Assembly: GCA_942159475.1 (NCBI GenBank)
Contig: OW804096.1
Coordinates: 18,438,906-18,502,905, forward strand
Source of the DNA: Sthenelais limicola
Taxonomy: Eukaryota; Annelida; Polychaeta; Phyllodocida; Sigalionidae
DNA: 64,000 nt
Direction: 5' to 3'
The notes below the pieces were generated by a model. The model had not been told where the DNA came from and made no database searches. It was given only the letters and a program-made list of their open reading frames with translations. A program made the translations under genes and the position numbers. This document shows, piece after piece, positions 52,326-62,815 of this stretch; the stretch's first letter is position 1, and each line of letters starts with the position of its first letter.

Positions 52326-54118
52326 TAGCTTCATAATACACACCCAGACAGCCCAGATGTTAGCTTTATAATACCCACCCAGACAGCCCAGATGTTAGCT
52401 TTATAATACCCACCCAGACAGCCCAGATGTTAGCTTTATAATACCCACCCAGACAGCCCAGATGTTAGCTTTATAATACCCACCCAGACAGCCCAGATGT
52501 TAGCTTTATAATACACACATAGACAGCCAAGATGTTAGCTTTATAATACACACCCAGACAGCCCAGATGTTAGCTTTATAATACACACATAGACAGCCCA
52601 GATGTTAGCTTTATAATACACACACAGACAGCCCAGATGTTAGCTTCATAATACACACCCAGACAGCCCAGATGTTAGCTTTATAATACACACATAGACA
52701 GCCAAGATGTTAGCTTTATAATACACACCCAGACAGCCCAGATGTTAGCTTTATAATACACACATAGACAGCCCAGATGTTAGCTTTATAATACACACAC
52801 AGACAGCCCAGATGTTAGCTTCATAATACACACCCAGACAGCCCAGATGTTAGCTTTATAATACACACCCCGAAAGCCCAGATGTTAGCTTTATAATACC
52901 CACCCAGACAGCCCAGATGTTAGCTTTATAATGCACACCCAGACAGCCCAGATGTTAGCTTTATAATACACACCCAGACAGCCCAGATGTTAGCTTTATA
53001 ATACACACCCAGACAGCCCAGATGTTAGCGTTATAATACACACCCAGACAGCCCAGATGTTAGCGTTATAATACACACACAGACAGCCCAGATATTAGCT
53101 TTATAATACCCACCCAGACAGCCCAGACGTTAGCTTTATAATACACACCCAGACAGTCCAGATGTTAGCGTTATAATACCCACCCAGACAGCCCAGATGT
53201 TAGCTTTATAATGCACACCCAGACAGCCCAGATGTTAGCTTTATAATACACACCCAGACAGCCCAGATGTTAGCTTTATAATACACACCCAGACAGCCCA
53301 GATGTTAGCGTTATAATACACACCCAGACAGCCCAGATGTTAGCGTTATAATACACACACAGACAGCCCAGATATTAGCTTTATAATGCACACCCAGACA
53401 GCCCAGGTGTTAGCTTTATAATACACACCCAGACAGCCCAGATGTTAGCTTTGTAATACACACATAGACAGCCAAGATGTTAGCTTTATAATACACACCC
53501 AGACAGCCCAGATGTTAGCTTCATAATGCACACCCAGACAGCCCAGATGTTAGCTTCATAATGCACACCCAGACAGTCCAGATGTTAGCTTTATAATGCA
53601 CACCCAGACAGCCCAGATATTAGCTTTATAATGTACACCCAGACAGCCTAGATGTTAGCTTTATAATACACACCCAGACAGCCCAGGTGTTAGCTTTATA
53701 ATACACACCCAGACAGCCCAGATATTAGCTTTATAATGTACACCCAGACAGCCCAGATGTTAGCTTTATAATGCACACCCAGACAGCCCAGATATTAGCT
53801 TTATAATGTACACCCAGACAGCCTAGATGTTAGCTTTATAATACACACCCAGACAGCCCAGATGTTAGTTTTATAATACCCACCCAGACAGCCCAGACGT
53901 TAGCTTTATAATACACACCCAGACAGTCCAGATGTTAGCGTTATAATACACACCCAGACAGCCCAGATGTTAGTTTTATAATACCCACCCAGACAGCCCA
54001 GATGTTAGCTTTATAATACACACCCAGACAGCCCAGATGTTAGCTTTATAATACACACCCAGACAGCCCAGATGTTAGCTTTATAATACACACCCAGACA
54101 GCCCAGACAGCCCAGATG
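52326..54118. repeat. 35-bp satellite array, about 51 copies
   Basis: Unit GATGTTAGCTTTATAATACA followed by CACCCAGACAGCCCA. Variants (CCCACCC, CACATAG, GCAC, GCGTTAT, TTCATAAT) recur in blocks. The motif with ACATAGACAGCCAAG repeats every 5 units (175 bp) near 52500-52720, and the GCGTTATA pair repeats at 280 bp (8 units) near 52930-53390, so the array grew by block duplication. Confidence 0.97.
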
Positions 54119-54284
54119 TTTGGGTACCTCAGACAGCCCAGAAAACTATGAGAAAATTGAAAGAGTTTGAGTCGGGTTGAAAAAGAAATCTGAATGAGAT
54201 TTGATGTAACTTGCCGATTTGAATTAGAGTTAATAAATTTAATTGGGATCTGTTCAGGAGATTGATAATATTGGCATGAGTAAC

Positions 54285-54390
54285 CTAGTATGGGTTTGAA
54301 CCCGGGTGGGCCACAGTTTCACCTCCTCCTCTCAGGTACGAGAGGAAGATCACCATTGCGGTAATCTAGTCCTGGTTAAAAATGTAAAAA
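54285..54390 (+). mobile_element. SINE-like element
   Basis: A tRNA-type B-box GGGTTTGAACCC is followed by ACAGTTTCACCTCCTCCTCT and TACGAGAGGAAGATCACC, and ends in an A-rich tail (AAAAATGTAAAAAAAAAC). It is the most complete of three related copies (see 10185, 23560). Confidence 0.65.
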
Positions 54391-54508
54391 AAAACAAACA
54401 TTTTAACCCTTGATCTTTAGCTTCATATTCTGGGTGCTATAAGTCTCCACCCCCTGCCCCGCTTCTCCAGCTATCAATATTAATATATCAATATACTCTC
54501 ACACTCAC

Positions 54509-54750
54509 ATATGGGTCAGATCTTCAAATAATGTACAATTCGCCTTCACCAATCCTCTCAAATAACCCCAATTTAAGACGAAAATCAGGTTCAAAATACA
54601 GTTTAACATAACCAGACAGATTTATTGAATGAATACAATACAGAATATAGTCAGATACACATAGTATTTATCATTTTTCGCTCTAATTTAGCAGAACTTG
54701 ATAGATGTGTAGAACTGTAGAATGTGCATTTTCTGAAAATCTGACCCTTA
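54509..54750. mobile_element. MITE family A copy
   Basis: Termini ATATGGGTCAGATCTTCAAA and TTTTCTGAAAATCTGACCC, about 242 bp. Confidence 0.9.
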
Positions 54751-55108
54751 GGATCACAAACAATTCATTATTTAATACCGACTAATATTAAGATCTGGAA
54801 GAAAAGAAAAGAAAAATATCTAGAGAAGAACTGACAGAAGTGCCAGATGTCAGTGGAAAGAACATGAGAGTTTGTAACATGAGGAGGAGGAGGAGGAGGA
54901 TTCTCATGCAATCTTCTTAATTCTTGATTAGATTTGTTAATGTCCGTAGAGCGGGGACATTACAATAAGGGATTACTTCTATTAGTCTTAGGGAGTTACT
55001 CTTATCTTCAGGAGCTCGTCAGGTATATCTATAAATATGGATATCTCCAATAGGAACTAGGCTTGGCTTGTAACTTCAGTGGAAAAGGAATAAGGCTTGG
55101 AGTACTGG
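54751..55108. other. Spacer with a short GAG run
   Basis: A GGAGGA run at 54882-54900 and otherwise ordinary sequence. It is the 3' flank of the minus-strand exon that follows. Confidence 0.45.
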
Positions 55109-55114
55109 ATGGCT
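55109..55114 (-). promoter_or_regulatory. Polyadenylation signal
   Basis: TTTATT on the plus strand, AATAAA for the minus-strand exon ending at 55165. Confidence 0.6.
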
Positions 55115-55164
55115 TGTTTATTAATCCACAATTCACATGTTAATATTTCAATATACAGAAAACA

Positions 55165-55465
55165 TTAGAACATGGCTTTCTCAGGGCTCCAGGGCTTCCA
55201 GTCAGTCAGCATGATGTCTTCAGTGTATAGCAGTGGATGGTAGGTCTTCAGCTCTTCAGGAAAGGTCTGCTCTATACAGTAACTGGGAGCCCTTATATAC
55301 TCCAAACATTGCAACAGACTTGGGGTGCATTTCATCATCTTTTCAAGGCCCCCTGCAATGTCCAGTGGAGATTTCATCAGCTTCTCTTGGCATTGGAGCC
55401 AATGGTGGAGCATGTGTGAGTCACTCATGATACATACTAACTCACAGGGAGGAGCTGCTCTTAGC
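55165..55465 (-). CDS. Last exon of an unknown minus-strand gene
   Basis: About 100 open codons of normal protein composition ending in TAA at 55165. AATAAA lies on the minus strand at 55109-55114, about 50 bases downstream. The peptide includes MLHHWLQCQEKLMKSPLD, Cys-rich helical segments and the tail YTEDIMLTDWKPWSPEKAM. An in-frame ATG at 55428 could start an 87-residue protein. Alternatively an acceptor CACCTTAG at about 55473 makes this a terminal exon. Family not recognised. No upstream exon was identified before the LINE at 58 kb. Confidence 0.55.
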
Positions 55466-55726
55466 AATACCTAAGGTGTATTTCATCATACTGGTCATTG
55501 CATCAGGTTGAGCTCTCTGAGTTAGGCCCAATGAATAACTTATAGATCGTACTACCATGTTCATACAATACATATACATAATTAATTAATACATATCAAA
55601 TATTATTAAAAATAAATTGGGACATTGACAGATTCATGTTCACAAGTTTATCAAGTATATATATAATATAATATGTGTGTGTACAAGGGCAAATGCTAGT
55701 GGGGCAGCAGTGGGTGGGAGGACACA

Positions 55727-55966
55727 TATGGGTCAGATTTTCAGAAAATGTACAATTGGCCTCACCAATCCTCTCAAATAATCCAAATTTAAGACGAAAA
55801 TAAAGTTCAAAATACAGTTCAACCTAACCAAACAGATTGCTAGAATCAATGCAATGCCAAATATACTTGAATTTACCTACCGTGACCAAATTTCAGCCTA
55901 ATTTAGCAGAATTTACTACATGTGTTCAGCTGCCAATTGTACATTTTCTGAAAATCTGACCCATAT
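55727..55966. mobile_element. MITE family A copy, well preserved
   Basis: Termini TATGGGTCAGATTTTCAGAA and TTTTCTGAAAATCTGACCCA. The flank is CATATG on both sides. 240 bp. Confidence 0.92.
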
Positions 55967-56799
55967 GGACTATATGTTTGTGGTGTGGCTACACTTCAAA
56001 ATGGCCGCCTAAAGCCTTGCTTACTGCCTGCTGTAGTTTGGATAATAGGATAGGGGTAATCCATAATAGGGGAGTTGCATAGCCGCCATTTTGAATCTTG
56101 ATTCGCATGGAATTATGGGGGTAATGGTACAGTCTAAAATCTATAGAAATCATGCCATGTTCAGCATGGAATATTTATCAGCGATCTAACGGCAATATCC
56201 AATTTATACAAGCTCTGATATTGGTAAAAACGTTCTTGCAATTTTCGATAAAAATGTTGGCAAATATTTGTATGTCAGATTTCAACAGAATCCATCCCAG
56301 GATGCACTGCAGTAGACATGTGCAGTGAGACATGCAAATCCCCTATAGATTCAACATTAATACTAGACACTACATTACAATATAATATGGGTAATAACAA
56401 AATTAATCAGGGATAATAGGATAGAGGTAATCAACAATTTAACCAGACGATGCACAATATGGTTAAATAAAGTTGTAATATGGTGTCCATCATTGTCTAA
56501 ATTAGCCATGTAAATGATCTATAACAAGAATTTGACTGTGATCAAGGAGAAAACGGTTTCCCTGACTAATTCCACAATAATTCCACGCGGGAAAATGGCT
56601 ATTATGCATTGTCCAGGACTCTAGTTGTCATGGCACGTTACTAACGTTGTAAAAATTAGAAGACATCACTACGTATATCATTGCGTCGTTGCCGGCATCG
56701 GCATCAATAGGCCTATACTTTCCCTATAAACTTCCCTAAGTTCCACCAATATTATCTTCCTTATTTGAATACAGATGTTGATAAAATTAAACACATAGG

Positions 56800-57270
56800 G
56801 GTAGAAAAGCATGCTCTTTCTGAATTTCAATGGCAATGTATTTTGAGTAGAAATAGCGTTTTTATTACTTCGCCGAAGCGTAATTTCCCCGCGATATGCC
56901 AGCTATGACACAATAATGTAACCTAGTCTGTCATGATCTATAGGCCTATCTATATCGATAACAGTTATAGGCCTATATAAATATGATTCTCACCAAATGC
57001 AAGCTTAGACATTTCTCTTTCCGATGGTGTATAGGGTAAGGCAATTATTTTATAAATTAATGCCTTAGAATACCATATTAGACAACCCAGTTTTGCACGA
57101 CGATCGGATTTTTGTCAGTCCAGAGCTGACATTGATATAAACACATACTTAAGGGTAGAAAAGCATGCTTTTTCTTAACTTCAGCATCGTGGCCATGTAT
57201 TTCGAATAAAAATAGCGTTTTTTATTATTTTTCTGAAGCGTAAATTGACCGCGATGTGTATGCGAATGTG
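56800..57270 (+). repeat. Two diverged direct copies of a 100-bp sequence
   Basis: 56805-56905 and 57151-57265 share GGGTAGAAAAGCATGCT, AAATAGCGTTTTT and GAAGCGTAA-TT--CCGCGAT. No coding capacity. An unknown repeat family; a fragment of it seems to start with CACATA. Confidence 0.65.
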
Positions 57271-58047
57271 TAGGAAATTCAGGTGGCAATAGACAGAATT
57301 GTGTTTGTGTTGTGATTCTATTTATGGACATCACACGGACGTTTCTACAGCAGGCAGCAGCAGGCAGAAAAGTGGAACCTATATAAAAAACCAATTGCAT
57401 CTGGAAGCTTGTAAATCACATGGCTATTTACATAAGATCATTGTGAAAAAACATATACACCCATCCCATGAGTCTGCGCGCAGGGCTCTCCCCTGACCTA
57501 GATTCGAGTTTGCGGGTCAGAAACACGCAGGTCATGCAGGCCTTGCGTTGGAATACATAGGGGAGGACATACAACGTCCAAAAGAATCCCTCAAACACAT
57601 CAAGCTATGATTTAACACATCGGGAAAATCACATATTTCAACACAAAACATATGTCTCCTCAAGATTGGGTTGTAAATCTATTATTATTTAAACAGATGG
57701 TTGTGGTAATGTCTCATTGTATTTCATGTGAGTTTGAGTTAAAATTATTTTATTACCTATAGATACATATGTGGGTGTCAACACCTATTTTATTATATTT
57801 CGTTATCATCATAAGTTGAGATGTATTTGTACACCATTTTCAATATCTACAGGTTTTTTTTAATTACAGCTCTTTTGATTCATGTTTTTTATGTTTTTTA
57901 TTCCAACATCTTCATTATACCGGAATAGTTTCTCTTACAAGGCGAAAGTGACCTTGAATTTCACTGTCTACTGAAAACCAGGCCCTAGAACCACAAAAAC
58001 ATTTTAGGAAACACATTAAAAATTCATATCGAAATCATTTAGAAAAC
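57271..58047. other. AT-rich spacer
   Basis: No supported feature. Confidence 0.45.
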
Positions 58048-60525
58048 TAAAGATAAGATAAGATAAGAACTACTTTATTCATCAAATTGGTATAAATTAC
58101 ACGATAAACAGGTATACAGACATCTAGATTACCTCCAGTTCTCCCTGACGTTACCTTTAGGCCTAAAACTTTGTTTTTACATGACTTTTAGCTAATCTAG
58201 TGTACATTTAAGTGACAGTGGTACAACAATTAAGATGTTAAAATATAAGACATATAAGTAAGAAGGAGCAGAGAAGTATTAAATACTTTCCCTTTCTCAA
58301 GTCGATATTTATAATACCAGTACAGGTATATACCCAGTACTCAGTTTAGCAAGTTGCGTCGTCGTCCCAGATTTATGTTGGGAGTGACATAAACATTTTG
58401 TCAGATGGAACATCTAGGTGTACTTCTAGAGTCGTACATAAGCAATTCAGATAATAGAGGTCTTTACACAGTGCCTCATTCTTACGCATCAATTAATATC
58501 AGTGAAGGTATACAATTTGTTTACTCAGCTAAGACAAGCTGCGTAGAGGTCTCAGAGAACATACTGAGAACGACATTTACATTTTGTCCAATGGAATGTC
58601 TAGGTGTACTCCTAGAGACTGGAAGTGGTTTACATTTTTAAATTTATAAACAATTCATGAATCATTACAAATCCCAAAAGGTTATCACAGGGGTATAGTT
58701 TACAGTGTTCGTTCCAAGTGTGTTCGAACTTCTTTTGGTGTGCTTAATTCATGGACTATGGTGGGGAGTGCGTTCCACCCTGTCCTGGCTCTATAGATGA
58801 AACTATTTTTATATACAGAGGTTTTTGGAATGAGTACTTTAAGATTCCTTCTGTTTTTGGCATGACTTCTTGTGTTCAGGCCTCTGTTATCCTGATTTTT
58901 TGATTTTTGCGAGAGGTAGAAGGCACTCTCCATTAAATGGATTTCAGACCTCTGGCTGCATGTTAAAATCTGTAATTCTTTATAGGCGTTGTCCACATTT
59001 GTTCTTTTGTGGACACCCATAACGAATCTAATGCATGAATTTAGTTGAGTATGTATCTTTTCTAATAGTTTTTTGGAGGCGGATCTGTAGAATACATCAC
59101 CATAGTCCATGATTGGCAAGATCAACATTTTTATGATGGTGGTCTTTAACTTTTTACTGAGAATTGTGTTTGTCTTTCTAAGAAGACTCACTTTCCAGCG
59201 GACTTTGTTTATTACTCCCTGGAGGTGATGGTTGAAAGTTAGCCTTTGATCTATGATTAATCCTAGGTATTTATATTGTTCTACCTGAGTTAAGGTCTCA
59301 TCTCCTAGAGTCAATTTTTTTGTAGCCGTTGGTTTTGCTTTTTGGCGCCCAATATTAAAATTGATGTACTGGGTCTTGCTTACATTCATTGAAATTTTGT
59401 TTACTTTACACCACAGGTGGATACAATCCAGGTTTTGCTGTAACTGTGTTACTAGCTTTTCCTGATCCTTGTTGCTGTAAAGAAGGACAGTATCATCTGC
59501 ATAGTTCTGGATGATAGAGTTTTCGACAGTTTTGTTTAAATCATTTATATAGATAGAGAAGAGGATCGGTCCTAGTATTGTTCCTTGAGGAACGCCAAAG
59601 GTTATTGTTTCTTGGCTGGAGGTGAGACCATTAACTCTTACAGATTGCTTTCTATTCTTTAGGTAATCTCGGAACCATTCATTCGAACGACCCTTAATTC
59701 CATATAATTCAAGTTTTGTCAATAGTTTTTCGTGATGCACGGTATCAAAGGCCTTCTTGAAGTCCAAGAAGACCGCCATACAAGATTTCGAATCGTTAAT
59801 ATTATCATATATTTCCTGAAGAAGATCAGTGTGTGCTTGAGATACAGAACGACCCTTCCTAAAGCCATATTGTTTATCATAGTATAGATTTTTCGATTCA
59901 AAATAATTCGAGAGTTGTTTTTGTATAATTTTTTCTAGAATTTTTGCAGGCATTGAAATCCCAGATATCGGTCTATAATTATTTGTCGATTTTTTTGAAC
60001 CACTCTTAAAAAGAGGGGTAACTACTGCAGTTTTGAATAAATCGGGTACAGTAGCTGTAGTGATTGACAGGTTCACAATATGTGTGAACTGGAAGAGAAG
60101 AGCTGTCAGGCAATTTTTTAGAATTTTACCTGAGATGTTTTCAATTCCAGAGCTCTTGTGGGGGTCGATACTGTTCAGGGCTTCAAGGATTTCCTTTGGT
60201 GTAACTTCCTTGAAATTAAGTTCAGTATGTTCGAGTGAAATATTATTTGTTTTACCTTGTTGTTCAGCGATTTTCTTAAGTTTCTCAGATTCAGGTGGGG
60301 AGGGGTCAGGGATCTTTTTGGCAAGCGATGGTCCAATATTCGTGAAGAATTGGTTGAACTCATCAGCAACCCTTTCTTGATCGACCTGGTCTCCATTACT
60401 GTCTGACAAATAAATCTGGTTATTAGTTTTGATCTTTTCCGGACAAAGTATCGGTTGTATCGAACCCCACAGAGCACGAGGATCATGTACATTGCTATAT
60501 ATAGGTTTACTACTACTTTATTTTA
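58048..60525 (-). mobile_element. 5'-truncated non-LTR retrotransposon (CR1/L2/Jockey-type)
   Basis: The element reads on the minus strand. The 5' edge is about 60490-60525, where the reading frame meets an LTR. The reverse transcriptase frame ends at 58700. A roughly 650-bp 3' region ends in AATAAAG and a TTATC tail (GATAAGATAAGATAAGA on the plus strand at 58050). A similar tail lies at 40965. The endonuclease part is lost. Confidence 0.85.
58700..60409 (-). CDS. LINE reverse transcriptase, long intact frame
   Basis: About 570 codons without a stop; the frame stays open upstream to about 60522 with no ATG, consistent with 5' truncation. Order: connector (EFNQFFTNIGPSLA), finger/palm blocks (NYRPISGISMPAKILEKII, YGFRKGRS, AVFLDFKKAFDTVHH, FGVPQGTILGPILFSIYIND), catalytic YADDT, then the thumb (YKYLGLIIDQRL, ILPIMDYGD) and the C-terminal WNALP. 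It copies RNA into DNA at the target site in active relatives. All catalytic Asp residues are present, so the RT part could be functional, but without endonuclease and 5' end the copy is not autonomous. Confidence 0.93.
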   Translation of the reverse strand: MSDSNGDQVDQERVADEFNQFFTNIGPSLAKKIPDPSPPESEKLKKIAEQQGKTNNISLEHTELNFKEVTPKEILEALNSIDPHKSSGIENISGKILKNCLTALLFQFTHIVNLSITTATVPDLFKTAVVTPLFKSGSKKSTNNYRPISGISMPAKILEKIIQKQLSNYFESKNLYYDKQYGFRKGRSVSQAHTDLLQEIYDNINDSKSCMAVFLDFKKAFDTVHHEKLLTKLELYGIKGRSNEWFRDYLKNRKQSVRVNGLTSSQETITFGVPQGTILGPILFSIYINDLNKTVENSIIQNYADDTVLLYSNKDQEKLVTQLQQNLDCIHLWCKVNKISMNVSKTQYINFNIGRQKAKPTATKKLTLGDETLTQVEQYKYLGLIIDQRLTFNHHLQGVINKVRWKVSLLRKTNTILSKKLKTTIIKMLILPIMDYGDVFYRSASKKLLEKIHTQLNSCIRFVMGVHKRTNVDNAYKELQILTCSQRSEIHLMESAFYLSQKSKNQDNRGLNTRSHAKNRRNLKVLIPKTSVYKNSFIYRARTGWNALPTIVHELSTPKEVRTHLERTL

Positions 60526-60727
60526 TGCCTTTATTATATATTACTCTTGTATATTGACATGTATGTATGTATTGGGTAGTAACCCCCCTCTCACCTAGTG
60601 ACAGGCCTGCGTGCCCAGTCACGTGGGTGACCCCCGCGTCACCCACCAACGCAGTCTAATAAACACTCTTATAATAGTCATTGCTGTGAACGGACCTTCT
60701 TATTCCATCGCTCCCTATAACATAACA
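60486..60727 (+). mobile_element. Probable LTR of a retrovirus-like element
   Basis: Starts TGTACATTGC and ends CATAACA. Contains TATATATA at about 60495 and AATAAA at about 60658, and is followed by a primer-binding-like TGG. The left boundary is uncertain within about 40 bp because the LINE frame appears to continue to about 60522. The partner 3' LTR would lie beyond the window. Confidence 0.55.
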
Positions 60728-60729
60728 TC

Positions 60730-60747
60730 TGGAGGAGACCCTAAACG
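60730..60747 (+). other. Putative primer binding site
   Basis: TGGAGGAGACCCTAAACG begins two bases after the LTR end, with the TGG expected for pairing to a tRNA 3' CCA. The matching tRNA cannot be named from sequence alone. Confidence 0.45.
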
Positions 60748-62652
60748 ATTCCTTAAATACCAAAGGATTGGATAATTTATTTTTGCAACACAGTTGCAAG
60801 GATGCAACGTCTATAGACAGAAAGAAATCAAACATGGAGCAAGATGTAGATATCCCCATAGGATGACGCCACACATGGACGGAACTTTGGTACATACATC
60901 TCCTAACAACCTATGAACACTCCATGGATCACCCTACAAGTTTGTATCAGATTTATTGGTGTTTTTACATCGCCGCCAATCTACTACTGTTCCGACACAA
61001 AATCCTACTATTAATGATGGAGGAAGGAACAACAAACTTCAGAGCTAAGTTCGAGAGAAGAACAGGAATCAAATCACTTACTTCCTGGCCTTCCCACCTA
61101 CCTTACAACATTTACTAAATTCCTGAACAATTGAACAATAGCAGATTTCACAGACACTATAATACATGATATATATCAGCGCTCATTTTACTGCTAAACA
61201 GATTCTACAAGTCTACTATAATTGTATTGTGTATAAACCTTTCCCTATGGAAACCGGGGATCGTCAAGGCATGCATAGCTAGGATGCGAACACCCATAAA
61301 CACAAGCCTCAGCATGTATACACACACCGCACGGCTTGAAACAAAGGCCGATGGCCAGCGTGGCGTCCTATTACGCAACCAGCGTCTCTTCCAACAAGTG
61401 CCTAATACCGCCATTCATATGCTACTTTTACTGAACATTTGAGGCATGTTAAATCGGATAATTCCCCTGGAAGAACACTACAAAAATATACAGGTTATAC
61501 CTAATTTTAAAGCACTTTTCCGCCGTTTATATGACATACCTATATATCAGGAATAATGGGTAAATGGTAATCCGTTAGAGTCACATATTTCAATTCAATA
61601 CTTCATTAAGAAATTCGAATCCACCCCAACATCCTGCAAATTCTCTTGGAGGCTATCACTAAGAACTTTGTGGAAAACTATTGGTATAATATTAAGGATA
61701 ATACCCAGGCTACCAAAACACCCGCCTCAGACCCATCAGTTTGGTTAGGCGAAGATTGGGACACTGAATTAGCCGAAACAAACGATAAAAATGGATTTTC
61801 ACTATCATTACCGGTAGTGGAGGACTGTGCTTTGCTGAAAGACTCACACAAGATTAAGATAATCTAGGATCCTGACGTAAGCCCAATACCCATTTGTTCT
61901 TTCTTTCAAGTTTGCTTTACCCTTGTTTTTGTTTTTTATTCTCACTCAGGAAACTTGTCCACGCCGTTTTTATTTTTAACAAAGACAGGTAGAAACAAGT
62001 TCCTATTTCTGTTTAGCTAAGCCTTTTCAGGACTCTTTATTACTAACACTATTAGCTTTAGTTAAAAATTCCTTGCCGAGGGAACAAATAAACGTTCTCC
62101 AAAAGCCTAAGGAATTACCTTTTCGGAAGATTAACCATAGGGGGGGATATAACAGAATTAAAGCGGGACTAGGACGCCAACTAAGCCCCATTGTCTTACT
62201 AAAGCGTCCCCACGCTAGACGCTCACAAAAGCCAAGTTATAGCCTTTCATGTTTAAATAATTACCAGCCAACAGCTGGAAATTAAACCCTTGTCTATAGG
62301 ATTAGTACAGTGAGCCTGGACTACTATCACATGTAGCAGGTGGCCGGCGAGAAGCTTGTACACAAAAGATAAAGTATGCAAACAGGATTTTAGGGAGGTT
62401 GCGTGGGTACTTACACTTGGGAGGGGGTGGTGTCACCATAAGTTAGCTAGGCTTTGCACCTAGGACTAACGCTTAAAGAGGTGCGAACCACTGCCATTGG
62501 TCGCACCACTTGGTCAAGCCACACCCCTACTTAGGTCAACTCTGACGAGGGGAGACGCTAACCCTAAGTACAGCACTTCCATCTTAGAAGCGTAGCTAGT
62601 AAGAGCTGCACCTGACTTTGTCATCTGGAATCAAATACGAACTTCTATCAAC
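60748..62652 (+). pseudogene. Leader and broken internal region of the retrovirus-like element
   Basis: A short ATG frame at 60835 stops after 10 codons. Longer pieces lie in shifted frames at 60924-61118, 61172-61442, 61646-61867 and 62073-62285 (the last rich in Arg/Lys). No protease, reverse transcriptase or integrase motif is seen and 1.9 kb is too short for gag and pol, so these genes are deleted or absent. A donor GTAAGC (61877) and a strong pyrimidine-tract acceptor (61948) suggest a 72-nt intron. Identity of the fragments is unknown. Confidence 0.5.
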
Positions 62653-62678
62653 ATGGACAAATTCACCATATTTTGGTG
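62653..62678 (+). CDS. Possible first coding exon of the env-like gene
   Basis: ATG plus eight codons and two bases before a donor GTAAGT at 62679. An acceptor TTCTATTCCGTTCAG at 62815 restores frame with the long downstream exon. Unspliced, this ATG meets a stop at 62680. An alternative unspliced start is the ATG at 62772, in frame with the downstream exon. Confidence 0.5.
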
Positions 62679-62815
62679 GTAAGTAAATTTTCCTAACGGC
62701 GCACACTGTTTTGAATGTATTTTTGCATCGGATTATTCAATGATTAGCAAGATTTCCCAGTTGTTCGGTTGATGGACTTTAGAACTATATCAAAATACTT
62801 TTCTATTCCGTTCAG

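Noticed and set aside
52326..54118. CRISPR-like array
   Set aside because: Units are contiguous without unique spacers and the setting is animal nuclear DNA, so this is a satellite.
60033..60380. Plus-strand frame opposite the LINE
   Set aside because: Antisense shadow of the reverse transcriptase frame.
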